DNA of 21,960 nucleotides from Candidatus Moraniibacteriota bacterium (lineage in GTDB: Bacteria; Patescibacteriota; Minisyncoccia; Moranbacterales; GCA-2747515), in assembly GCA_029933995.1 (NCBI GenBank), contig JAOZNB010000007.1:1-21960 (forward strand). Direction: 5' to 3'. This document shows, piece by piece, positions 12,805 through 20,533 of the stretch (its first letter is position 1; each line of letters opens with the position of its first letter). The translations under genes were made by a program, and so were the position numbers. A model generated the notes under the pieces. The model saw nothing but the letters and a program-made list of their open reading frames with translations, was not told the origin of the DNA and did no database searches.

Positions 12805-13929
12805 ATGAAAAAAATGATTAGATGGATAAAAGATCATAAGTTGATTGCATTGTTGGTGATAGGTTTAATTTGTGGTGGAGTTTATTTTGGTTTTAATAAT
12901 GACAAGGGGAACTCATCAGAAAAACCAATGATAGAAACATCAAGTGTTAGTGTAGGAGATATAGAGATTTCTGTAAGTGGGACTGGACAAGTTTTTGCTG
13001 GAAGTCAGGTAGACCTCAAACCACAGGTTGCTGGTGATGGGTTGGATATTAGGGAAATTAGTGTAAAAAACGATCAAGAAGTGAAAAAAGGTGATCTAAT
13101 TGCTGTACTGGATACAACTGATGTGGATCAAAAAATCCGTGAAGCAGAATTAAAAACTCAGTCATCTGAGATAAGCTTAAAACAATCAGAAGAACAGTAT
13201 GACGAGCAAACAAAGGATGATAAATACCAAAGACAATCAAAGGAAGTGTCGTTAGCTCAGAGTCAACTTAGTTTAAATAATGCATATACTGATTTGGAAG
13301 ATTATTATATCCGTGCTCCATTTGATGGAACAGTTACAGGGCTCGAAGCTGAAGTTGGAGATTCAATTTCACGAACAGAGATTTTGGCTTCAGTGATTAC
13401 AGATGATGTAAAAGCTGTGATCTCATTGAATGAAGTTGATGCTGCCAAGGTTAAAATTGGCAATAATGTAAATCTTACATTTGACGCTCTTGATGATGTG
13501 AATGCTGTAGGAACTGTGAGTAAAGTAGATACTATCGGAGTAGTTGATCAAGGCGTTGTGACATATGATGTTGAAATCGTGTTTGATTCACCAAGTGATT
13601 TGCTCAAGCCTGGCATGAGCACAAGTGCTAATATTGTGATGGAATCTGTCACTGATGTTGTAACTATTCCACAAAGTGCTATAAAAGAAAACAAAGAAAG
13701 TGAAACATATGTTTTACTTAGTGATGGCAGTGATGACATGAACGGGATTACTAAAAAAACTATTGAAACTGGAATAACAAATGATGTAATGATTGAGGTA
13801 AAAAGTGGACTTTCAGCAGGTGATTTGGTTGTGGTGAAAATAAATAAGCAGGAGAACACTGATACAAAAAAGGAGGCTGGGAGCATCATCCCAATGGGCG
13901 GTAAAAGTGGTGGTGGCCGAATGAGATAA
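12805..13929 (+). CDS. MacA/YknX-type periplasmic adaptor (HlyD family)
   Basis: This 374-residue membrane-fusion protein links an ABC permease to the exterior. An N-terminal membrane anchor lies at about 13-30. The first half-lipoyl segment follows (SVGDIEISVSGTGQV), then a helical hairpin of heptad-like, Q- and E-rich sequence (about 110-155). The returning lipoyl half YYIRAPFDGTVTGL is at about 170-183, then the beta-barrel domain, and the protein ends with a glycine-rich GGKSGGGRMR. The hairpin is short compared with TolC-docking adaptors, as in YknX-type systems of bacteria without TolC. The ATPase and permease genes follow at once, so the three form one operon behind the lipoprotein. 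Confidence 0.9.
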   Translation: MKKMIRWIKDHKLIALLVIGLICGGVYFGFNNDKGNSSEKPMIETSSVSVGDIEISVSGTGQVFAGSQVDLKPQVAGDGLDIREISVKNDQEVKKGDLIAVLDTTDVDQKIREAELKTQSSEISLKQSEEQYDEQTKDDKYQRQSKEVSLAQSQLSLNNAYTDLEDYYIRAPFDGTVTGLEAEVGDSISRTEILASVITDDVKAVISLNEVDAAKVKIGNNVNLTFDALDDVNAVGTVSKVDTIGVVDQGVVTYDVEIVFDSPSDLLKPGMSTSANIVMESVTDVVTIPQSAIKENKESETYVLLSDGSDDMNGITKKTIETGITNDVMIEVKSGLSAGDLVVVKINKQENTDTKKEAGSIIPMGGKSGGGRMR

Positions 13930-13950
13930 TACAATGTTAATGAAGAAATA

Positions 13951-14646
13951 ATGATTGAATGTAAAAATATTCAAAAAGTTTATGGCAGTGGCGACAATAA
14001 AACATATGCACTTGATGGAGTAAGTTTTACTATAGAAGCTGGTGAATTTGTATCAATAACTGGTTCATCTGGAAGTGGTAAATCGACTCTTATGCACATA
14101 TTAGGTGCTTTGGATAAACCTACAAAAGGAGAGTACTTTCTTGATGAGCAGGATGTATCAAAGTTAACCGAAGATCAATTATCTGAAATTCGAAAGAATA
14201 AAATCGGATTTGTTTTTCAATCTTTTAATTTACTTCCTCGTGCAACAGTTTTGCGCAATGTGATGTTACCACTTATTTATGCAGAAATTTCAAAAGAAGA
14301 TAGATTAAAGAAAACACAGGAAGCTCTAAGAGCTGTTCATCTGAAAGAAGATAGATGGGATCATTATTCAAATGAAATATCTGGTGGACAAATGCAACGA
14401 GTTGCAATTGCAAGAGCATTGGTTAATGATCCTACACTTATTTTAGCAGATGAGCCAACTGGTAATCTTGATACAAAAACTGGTCAATTTGTATTGGAAA
14501 CATTTCAAAGACTTAATCGAGAAAAGGGACATACCATCATACTTATTACACATGAGAAAGAAGTCGCCGATTTCACAGATAGAACAATTGTTATACGTGA
14601 TGGAAAAATGATTGAGGACAAGAGAAACAATAAAAGTATTATTTAA
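13951..14646 (+). CDS. MacB/LolD-type ABC transporter ATPase
   Basis: This 231-residue ATPase drives the adjacent FtsX-like permease. The complete motif set is visible: Walker A GSSGSGKST (38-46), Q-loop FVFQSFNLLPR (about 88-97), ABC signature SGGQM (144-148), Walker B LILADEP (163-169) with catalytic Glu168, D-loop GNLD, and switch His201. The FQSFNLLP and EPTGNLD wording is typical of the MacB/LolD/FtsE branch, which performs mechanotransmission rather than substrate passage through the membrane. It is encoded separately from its permease, unlike MacB of E. coli. It starts 21 bases after the adaptor gene and ends 11 bases before the permease gene. Confidence 0.95.
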   Translation: MIECKNIQKVYGSGDNKTYALDGVSFTIEAGEFVSITGSSGSGKSTLMHILGALDKPTKGEYFLDEQDVSKLTEDQLSEIRKNKIGFVFQSFNLLPRATVLRNVMLPLIYAEISKEDRLKKTQEALRAVHLKEDRWDHYSNEISGGQMQRVAIARALVNDPTLILADEPTGNLDTKTGQFVLETFQRLNREKGHTIILITHEKEVADFTDRTIVIRDGKMIEDKRNNKSII

Positions 14647-14657
14647 TTAAGAAAATT

Positions 14658-15878
14658 ATGTTAGCTTCAGATCTTTTTGCAGAAATTCATATGGCGATTA
14701 CGTCAAATAAAGTACGTACAGGACTGACGATTTTGGGAATTGTGATAGGTATTGCATCTGTAATAATAATGATTGCTATAGGGACAGGATCACAAGTAGC
14801 TATCAAAGAGAGCATACAATCTATTGGCTCAAATTTGTTGACAGTACAACCTGGACAACAACAGAGCTTTGGTGGTGGTGCACGTGGAAATAGTTCAGTA
14901 AAGACATTAACAATGGAAGATGTGGAGGCTATTGAAAATAATGTTGAAAATATAACAGCAATAGCGCCAGTTTCCTCAGGCAATGAACGCATAATTGCAA
15001 ATGGAAATAATACTCAATCAACAGTAAATGGTATAACAGAAGAGTATTTTACTGTTAACAACGTTATAATTGAGGATGGGAGTTCTTTAAGTGAATCTCA
15101 TCAGAAAAGTCGTTCTAGAGTTGCTGTTATTGGGCCAGATTTAAAAGAAGATCTATTTGGACTTGATTCAAATGTAATTGGCGAAAAAATTCGAATAGGA
15201 TCATCTGATTTTACAATTATTGGAATTACTGAATCAAAGGGGGGAACAGGGTTTAGCTCTAGTGATGACACGGTATTTATACCACTATCAACATATCAAC
15301 AATATTTTTTGGGAGATGATTATCTTTCATCAATTAACGTGAGCATTAGTGAACAAGAGTTTATGACAGCGGCTGAGGAAGACATCACCGAAACATTACT
15401 CGCATCACATGGCATTGCTGATGTGGCTGATGCCGATTTCAATATTCGCAATCAAGCGGATATCATCGAGATGACTTCTTCGATCACAGGCACCATGACA
15501 ATACTTCTAGGGGCTGTTGCTGGGATATCACTTGTGGTCGGTGGTATAGGAATTATGAATATGATGCTTACGACAGTTACTGAACGAACTAGAGAAATAG
15601 GACTTCGCAAATCAATTGGCGCAAATCAAAAAGACATATCACAACAATTTCTTTTGGAATCAATCGTTTTGACATTTATTGGTGGAATTGTAGGAATAAT
15701 ATTGGGAGTGACCATATCTATTGTACTGAATAATACAGGAATTGTTGCGACACAAATCTCGACATCTTCAATTAGTCTATCTTTTGGAGTGTCAGCAATA
15801 ATAGGAATTGTATTTGGATACTATCCAGCACGTCGTGCATCAAAACTAAATCCAATAGACGCACTGCGATATGAATAA
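14658..15878 (+). CDS. MacB/YknZ-type FtsX-like permease
   Basis: This 406-residue permease of a type VII ABC transporter has TM1 at about 20-44 (LTILGIVIGIASVIIMIAIG). A large extracytoplasmic MacB core domain follows (about 48-270). Three closely spaced membrane helices form the FtsX domain (about 278-300, 328-352 and 370-390), with the conserved RTREIGLRKSIGA coupling segment and the terminal PARRASKLNPIDALRYE. The match to MacB/YknZ is clear. Such pumps export peptides, antibiotics or lipoproteins, so the lipoprotein gene just upstream could be a substrate or partner. A bidirectional terminator follows. Confidence 0.95.
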   Translation: MLASDLFAEIHMAITSNKVRTGLTILGIVIGIASVIIMIAIGTGSQVAIKESIQSIGSNLLTVQPGQQQSFGGGARGNSSVKTLTMEDVEAIENNVENITAIAPVSSGNERIIANGNNTQSTVNGITEEYFTVNNVIIEDGSSLSESHQKSRSRVAVIGPDLKEDLFGLDSNVIGEKIRIGSSDFTIIGITESKGGTGFSSSDDTVFIPLSTYQQYFLGDDYLSSINVSISEQEFMTAAEEDITETLLASHGIADVADADFNIRNQADIIEMTSSITGTMTILLGAVAGISLVVGGIGIMNMMLTTVTERTREIGLRKSIGANQKDISQQFLLESIVLTFIGGIVGIILGVTISIVLNNTGIVATQISTSSISLSFGVSAIIGIVFGYYPARRASKLNPIDALRYE

Positions 15879-15911
15879 ATATTTGTAGTGAAAAAATATA
15901 GTATAAAACAA

Positions 15912-15948
15912 AATAATCTAGGTGCGAAATGCATCTAGGTTATTTTTA
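15912..15948. terminator. Bidirectional terminator between the permease gene and miaA
   Basis: The arms 15912-15925 and 15931-15944 pair over 14 positions with two G-U pairs (AATAATCTAGGTGC with GCATCTAGGTTATT) around loop GAAAT. T-rich DNA follows on both strands, serving the plus-strand transporter operon and the minus-strand miaA. Confidence 0.8.
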
Positions 15949-15952
15949 TAAG

Positions 15953-15983
15953 TTGGGGTAATAGGATTCGAACAATGCTTTTA
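15953..15983. repeat. Degenerate TTCGAAC-type repeat, copy E
   Basis: TTGGGGTAATAGGATTCGAAC followed by AATGCTTTT again stands directly behind a terminator. Read on the minus strand it gives GTTCGAATCCTATTACCCCA, which looks like the T-loop to CCA end of a tRNA. The spacing is too short and the 5' T-arm does not pair, so it is at best a remnant. Confidence 0.35.
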
Positions 15984-15986
15984 GGG

Positions 15987-16931
15987 CTATAAAAAATTTG
16001 TACAAATTTTGATAGCATTTTCCTCTTTTGTAATGTGATAAATATTGGCACCTTGTCGTTCCCATCTTTTTATCCAGGTTTCTTGTCTGCGGGCATATTT
16101 TTTCAAATCTCTTATAGTATTCTCTCGCATTTTTTCAAAAGAAATTTGACCTCGTACATATTTGGTACACCACTTGTATTCCAATCCAAATCCCTCAAGC
16201 CTACTCCATGGCACATTTAGCTTATAATGTGCATTTTTTATTTCTTCGAAGATTCCGTTGTCAAACCATTTGTCCATTCTTTTTTCTATTTTGTTAAAAA
16301 GGACTGTCCTAGGATGAGATACTGCTATTATCAAATGGTTATCTGAGTCTATTTTGTTTGTGATAGGTTTTGGGATACTTCCTAGTTCAGTTGCAATTTC
16401 GATTGCACGGATAAGTCTCACAGGATTATTTTTATCTATCTTTTTTGCAAAGACTGGATCTAGTTTTTGTAGTCTTTTAAATAATTGTTGAGGTGTTTTA
16501 TTTTGTAATTTATTCCTTAATGCTGGGTTTGGTTTTACGGATGGAAATGTAGCTCCTTCGAGTAAGACTTGTGCCCAAAACATTGTACCACCTGCTACAA
16601 TTGGTAATTTATTTCTATTCCAAATATCATTTCTAATGTTTGTGGCTTTTTTGACAAATTTAGCTACATTATAAACTGTATTTGGCTGGATTATGTCAAT
16701 CATATAATGTGAAATATTACCACTAATATATGCTAATTGTGTATATTTACCACGAGAAGAATTGTTTGTTATTCTACCAGGTTCTTTGCCCGTGCCAATA
16801 TCTAAATAGCGATGAATTTGGCGTGAATCTGCACTGATAATTTCACCATTAAATTTTTTTGCAATGCTAATAGCCATGTCTGATTTTCCAGATGCAGTTG
16901 GTCCAATAATTGTAATTGATTTTTGTAACAT
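15987..16931 (-). CDS. miaA: tRNA dimethylallyltransferase
   Basis: MiaA adds the isopentenyl group to A37 of tRNAs that read codons starting with U. The 314-residue protein shows a P-loop GPTASGKS (10-17), DSRQIHRYLDIGTGKEP (35-51, corresponding to the usual DSMQVYRGLDIGTAKP), VGGT-like AGGTMFWAQVLLEG (about 117-130) and the late RLIRAIEI motif (about 172-179). A short insertion after GTGKEP (about 52-70, ending in HYMID) is present. The C-terminal YARRQETWIKRW motif is standard. The start ATG follows an AT-rich leader with TATAC/TATTAT boxes and no Shine-Dalgarno sequence. It is separated from the upstream acyltransferase gene by a hairpin terminator. Confidence 0.95.
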   Translation of the reverse strand: MLQKSITIIGPTASGKSDMAISIAKKFNGEIISADSRQIHRYLDIGTGKEPGRITNNSSRGKYTQLAYISGNISHYMIDIIQPNTVYNVAKFVKKATNIRNDIWNRNKLPIVAGGTMFWAQVLLEGATFPSVKPNPALRNKLQNKTPQQLFKRLQKLDPVFAKKIDKNNPVRLIRAIEIATELGSIPKPITNKIDSDNHLIIAVSHPRTVLFNKIEKRMDKWFDNGIFEEIKNAHYKLNVPWSRLEGFGLEYKWCTKYVRGQISFEKMRENTIRDLKKYARRQETWIKRWERQGANIYHITKEENAIKICTNFL

Positions 16932-16971
16932 AATTTAATAGTATAATAATATATTTAAATATAGCATAAAA

Positions 16972-17009
16972 ATAACCTCATGTGCGCAGACACGAGGCTA
17001 TTTTTTTTT
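16972..17009. terminator. Hairpin terminator between the acyltransferase gene and miaA
   Basis: CCTC-A-TGT (16976-16983) pairs with ACA-C-GAGG (16990-16997), extended by ATA/TAT on the outside. On the plus strand a run of nine T follows; on the minus strand TTATTTTTAT follows. Transcripts from the acyltransferase gene (minus strand) would end here. Confidence 0.7.
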
Positions 17010-17032
17010 GTAAAAGAATATAATGTTTTTTA

Positions 17033-17692
17033 TTATGATATTCTAAACTTATCATTAATTAATTCTTTAGTGAGCGCTAATAAATTACTAATATCATCCA
17101 TATTAATAATTTTTAGTTCATTAATTGTGTTTAGTGATAATTCTTGTGTAAAGGATCCTGTTACAAGATTATTAATACCAAGGGCAGAGGCAATGTGAAT
17201 AAAACCACTATGAAAATTGGTTATGTTATTACTAGATTTTCCTTCAGGAAAGATGACAATTGAACAGTCCGGGTCTCTTTTGAGAGATGAAATTATATAA
17301 TTACATCGACCACCAGGTATATGAGTTATTGGAAAATGCCATAACTCTTGCATGGCGATGTTCCATCCAATATCATGAGCAATTGTTACAAATCTATTAT
17401 CACCAAAGGCTTCCTTGAGTAATGCTTGACGTATAAGAGGGAACCAAAAAGATGGGAAATTTCTAGAATTACCACCCTTTAAATCGCTTATATGTGTAGC
17501 AGGTATGGTAAGTGTATGATCTGCTGAAGGATGATTTGCAATGAGCATTAGCCGTTCGTTTTTTAAAAACTTAATACTATCTGCTTTCAGTGTGGTTAGT
17601 TTTTTTAAGATTTCAATTAATTCCATAATTGAAATTTCTCCTTGAAAATATTCATGAGAATGTTTTAAAAAAAGTTTCTCTTTATCTTCCAT
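17033..17692 (-). CDS. PlsC-like acyltransferase
   Basis: This 219-residue protein resembles 1-acyl-glycerol-phosphate acyltransferases, which use acyl-CoA or acyl-ACP in phospholipid synthesis. NHPSADH (53-59) corresponds to motif I. GGR (about 127-129) precedes the substrate-binding region, and IVIFPEGKSS (145-154) is the motif III FPEGTRS equivalent. Motif I is unusual: the family has H-x4-D, whereas here H54 is followed by D58 (H-x3-D) with a further His at 59, so either the alignment shifts or the chemistry differs. It lacks a clear membrane helix. Unlike most genes here it has a good Shine-Dalgarno sequence, AGGAG, eight bases before the ATG. Confidence 0.75.
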   Translation of the reverse strand: MEDKEKLFLKHSHEYFQGEISIMELIEILKKLTTLKADSIKFLKNERLMLIANHPSADHTLTIPATHISDLKGGNSRNFPSFWFPLIRQALLKEAFGDNRFVTIAHDIGWNIAMQELWHFPITHIPGGRCNYIISSLKRDPDCSIVIFPEGKSSNNITNFHSGFIHIASALGINNLVTGSFTQELSLNTINELKIINMDDISNLLALTKELINDKFRIS

Positions 17693-17747
17693 GCGTTGTT
17701 CTCCTATTTTTAAGGGACATAAATTTTTTTATATAATATAAACAATA

Positions 17748-18449
17748 TCACATAAGAATTTTTTGTTCAAGTATTTTGAAAGATTCTTCTGGATCATCAA
17801 ACCAGTGATTTGTTTTAATTTGTATAAGTTGTGTATGGGGAATATGTTGCAGAATTAAATCAATATTTTTTTGATCAATAAAATCATTTGTTGCTTGAAT
17901 GAGAATGCAATCTTGTTTTATGTTAAATAGTAGTTTTTCAGGATGACAATTTTTGTAGGAATTGAGCCATTGTTTATCAAGTAACTTTTTATTATTTTTT
18001 GATATGGTACACAGAACGGGGTTATTATTTAATCTAATTTGTTTTTGATTTATGTCACTTACACGTGGTAATATAATCTTATCAAGTAATATTGCTGGTG
18101 CAAGAAATATAATTTTAGTGTTGTCATCAAAACATTCGTAAGACATTGCTGTGATAGCTGAGCCTTGTGAATGCGCAAGGATTATAATATGATTTTTTGG
18201 GTTTTGATTACGTATTTTTAAAAACTCTTTTTTTAGGTGAGCTTTCATTTCATCAGGATTCCATAATTTTTTTTCGTCTTCTTGATGTCCATAAAATTTA
18301 ATACTGCAGATATTTTTTTTATGTAGTGTAAGTGAATCTTGCAATGTTTTTAAAAATCCTTTTTGATAATTTGCTATAAAACCAGGCACAATGCAATAAA
18401 TTGTATCTTGTGAATCAAATATTTTTTTGTCGGTTACAGGTTGTAGCAT
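17748..18449 (-). CDS. Alpha/beta-fold hydrolase
   Basis: This 233-residue protein fits a compact lipase/esterase-type hydrolase. The nucleophile elbow is IILAHSQGSA with Ser94 (A-x-S-x-G in place of G-x-S-x-G). An upstream strand YCIVPGFIANYQ (about 18-29) can supply the oxyanion hole. The acid is probably in LIQATNDFID and the general base in TNHWFDDPEESF near the C-terminus. No signal peptide is seen, so it is cytoplasmic. It lies just upstream of the acyltransferase gene on the same strand (55-base gap), which suggests a lipid-related pair, although its substrate is unknown. Confidence 0.75.
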   Translation of the reverse strand: MLQPVTDKKIFDSQDTIYCIVPGFIANYQKGFLKTLQDSLTLHKKNICSIKFYGHQEDEKKLWNPDEMKAHLKKEFLKIRNQNPKNHIIILAHSQGSAITAMSYECFDDNTKIIFLAPAILLDKIILPRVSDINQKQIRLNNNPVLCTISKNNKKLLDKQWLNSYKNCHPEKLLFNIKQDCILIQATNDFIDQKNIDLILQHIPHTQLIQIKTNHWFDDPEESFKILEQKILM

Positions 18450-18483
18450 GATTATGTCTTATAATGCAATCTATACAAAAATA

Positions 18484-18516
18484 AGATTCAATCTTTAAAT
18501 AATTAAAGATTGAACC
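18484..18516 (-). terminator. Terminator of thrS
   Basis: TTCAATCTTTA (18487-18497) pairs perfectly over 11 bases with TAAAGATTGAA (18504-18514). Reading the minus strand, the hairpin comes just after the thrS stop and is followed by ATCTTATTTTTG, a U-rich tail. Confidence 0.8.
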
Positions 18517-18526
18517 TTGTAATTTT

Positions 18527-20287
18527 TTAGTTAATTTCTTGTTTTATTTTTTCAATAAATTTATCAATATCAATAACACCTTCGTCACCATTATCTCGTC
18601 CACGCACTGAGACAGTGTTATCAGTTACTTCTTTTTCTCCAACTACTAACATATATGGTATTCTTGCCTTCTGAGCTACGCGTATGCGCTTGCCAAGTGT
18701 CTCTGAGTCATTGTCTAACTCAATACGAAATCCTTCCGCCTGTAAGCGTTCTACGACGCTCTGACCATAGTCATTGAATTTATCAGATATGGGAATAACA
18801 ACTGCTTGCACAGGGGAGAGCCATAGTGGAAATGCTCCAGCAAAATGTTCTATGATAACAGAAAGAAATCTTTCAAGTGAACCAGCAATTGCACGGTGAA
18901 TCATGACAGGAGTTTGTTTCTCTCCATGTTCGTCTACATATTCCAATTCAAATCTCTCAGGCATTACAAAATCAAGTTGAGCTGTTGCAAGTTGCCACTC
19001 ACGACCAATTGCATCTGTGAACATGAAATCTAATTTTGGTCCGTAAAAAGCTGCTTCTCCTTCTACTCTTTTATAATCAAAGCCTTCTTTTTTTGCAATG
19101 TCTTCTAAAATTTGTTCCGCCTTATCCCAGTCGTTTGAGTCTCCTAGATATTTTTTAGGAGTTTTAGAATCTCTTACAGAAACAGACACCCAATATTTAC
19201 CTTCATCAAACATACCTAGTGATGTATAAAATTCTCGTATTACTTCAACAATATTTCGTACTTCAGGCTCAATTTGTTCTGGTGTGCAAAATACATGTCC
19301 ATCATCTTGTGAAATTGAACGTACGCGAGAAAGTCCTAGTAGCTCTCCAGCCTGTTCATCTCTGTAAACCATAGTTGTTTCCATGTATCTAACAGGTAGA
19401 TCTTTATATGAGCGTGGTGTTGATGCATAAATTTGTGTGTGATGAGGACAGTTCATTGGTTTCATGACAAATTCTTGATCAGATTGTCCCTTTACTTTAA
19501 ATAGTTCATCACCAAACTTTTCCCAGTGACCAGATGTTTCATACAGCTCTTTTTTTGTAATATGTGGAATTGTTACTTTTTGATATCCGTGTTTTGCTTG
19601 GAGCATTTGAATCTTGTCTACAATAGTATCCCTAAGTAATGTTCCTTTTGGTGTGAATAGGGGGAGACCAGAGCCAACAAGATCTGAAAAAGTAAATAAA
19701 TCTAATTCTTTACCAAGTTTTCTATGATCTCGTTTTTTTGCTTCCACTAATCTTTGATTGTACTCAGCTAATTCTTCTTTTGTTTCAAAGAGTACACCAT
19801 AAACACGAGTGAGTTGTTCACGATTTTCATCACTTTTCCAATACGCTCCTGCAAGCCTTGTAATTTTAAGTGCCTTGGCATTAATTTCTTTTGAATTTTT
19901 GACATGAGGTCCACGACAAAGATCTTCAAAATCCTTTGATTTATAAATTGAAATAGTTTTTTCACCTTCAACTTCTAAATCCTCTATAATTTCAACTTTA
20001 TATTTTTGATCATCAGCCTCAAATTTTGCTTTTGCATCATCAATGTCTAATTCACTTTTTTCAAAGTCAATATTTTGAGAAATTAGTTTTTTCATTTTTT
20101 TCTCAATCTTTTTGAGCTCATCTTCTGTGATAGATTCTTTAGTTTCAAAATCATAATAAAACCCGTCATCAATTACAGGTCCAATTCCAAATTTTGCATC
20201 TGGATGCAGGTCAAGTACAGCCATCGCAAGGATATGAGCTGCACTATGTCTCTTAATATCAATTTCATTTATTTGTTCGCTACACAT
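18527..20287 (-). CDS. thrS: Threonine-tRNA ligase
   Basis: This class II synthetase charges tRNAThr. The 586-residue protein begins almost directly with the editing-type SAD domain: HSAAH (14-18) and CRGPH (124-128) supply its four conserved His/Cys. The catalytic core has MKPMNCPHH, motif 2 YRDEQAGELLGLSRVRSISQDDGHVFC and motif 3 HRAIAGSLERFLSVIIEHFAGAFPLWLSP. The anticodon-binding domain ends in DIDKFIEKIKQEI. The N-terminal TGS domain (about 60 residues) of typical ThrRS is missing; I infer that this is normal in its lineage. The ATG lacks a Shine-Dalgarno sequence. Expression appears to be controlled by the T-box riboswitch in the leader (20534-20716). Confidence 0.97.
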   Translation of the reverse strand: MCSEQINEIDIKRHSAAHILAMAVLDLHPDAKFGIGPVIDDGFYYDFETKESITEDELKKIEKKMKKLISQNIDFEKSELDIDDAKAKFEADDQKYKVEIIEDLEVEGEKTISIYKSKDFEDLCRGPHVKNSKEINAKALKITRLAGAYWKSDENREQLTRVYGVLFETKEELAEYNQRLVEAKKRDHRKLGKELDLFTFSDLVGSGLPLFTPKGTLLRDTIVDKIQMLQAKHGYQKVTIPHITKKELYETSGHWEKFGDELFKVKGQSDQEFVMKPMNCPHHTQIYASTPRSYKDLPVRYMETTMVYRDEQAGELLGLSRVRSISQDDGHVFCTPEQIEPEVRNIVEVIREFYTSLGMFDEGKYWVSVSVRDSKTPKKYLGDSNDWDKAEQILEDIAKKEGFDYKRVEGEAAFYGPKLDFMFTDAIGREWQLATAQLDFVMPERFELEYVDEHGEKQTPVMIHRAIAGSLERFLSVIIEHFAGAFPLWLSPVQAVVIPISDKFNDYGQSVVERLQAEGFRIELDNDSETLGKRIRVAQKARIPYMLVVGEKEVTDNTVSVRGRDNGDEGVIDIDKFIEKIKQEIN

Positions 20288-20335
20288 ATGATTAGTATAT
20301 TAGTAATTAGTATATTAGTAAGTAGTGTAATTGTC

Positions 20336-20382
20336 ATTCCTGCGAAGTCCAGTGCCAGACGGTACTGGGCGAAGGCAGGAAT
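20336..20382. repeat. ATTCCTGC...GCAGGAAT palindromic repeat
   Basis: Outer arms ATTCCTGC (20336-20343) and GCAGGAAT (20375-20382) pair perfectly. An inner hairpin CCAGTGCC (20349-20356)/GGTACTGG (20361-20368) has loop AGAC and one G-U pair. GCGAAG-like segments stand on both sides. The GTCATTCC...GGAATCT boundary is shared with the element at 21631-21698. It lies in the thrS leader between the T-box terminator and the start codon. It looks like a non-autonomous repetitive element. Confidence 0.7.
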
Positions 20383-20460
20383 CTTTCTACAAGTTTATTG
20401 GTTAGTTCTTTTTTGTTGAGGTGAGAGTTTTTTTATTGAATAATATGGTTTTTGATGACA

Positions 20461-20510
20461 AACCCTCATCCGCCCTATCGGGCACCTTCTCCCATAGGGA
20501 GAAGGGGTTG
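20461..20510. repeat. Double-hairpin repeat (CCCTCATCCGCCC family)
   Basis: Two nested hairpins are present: GCCC-TATC-GGGC (20472-20483), then CCTTCTCCC (20485-20493)/GGGAGAAGG (20497-20505) with loop ATA. The outer AACCC/GGGTT arms can close the whole. Its GC content stands out from the surroundings. I recall similar CCCTCATCC...CACCTTCTCCC repeats from several distant bacteria, which suggests a mobile REP-like unit; this was not searched. Confidence 0.7.
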
Positions 20511-20533
20511 TATTGTTTATTTTTTATAAAAAT

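Noticed and set aside
15953..15983. tRNA 3' end next to miaA
   Set aside because: GTTCGAATCC is followed too soon by CCA and the 5' T-arm strand does not pair.
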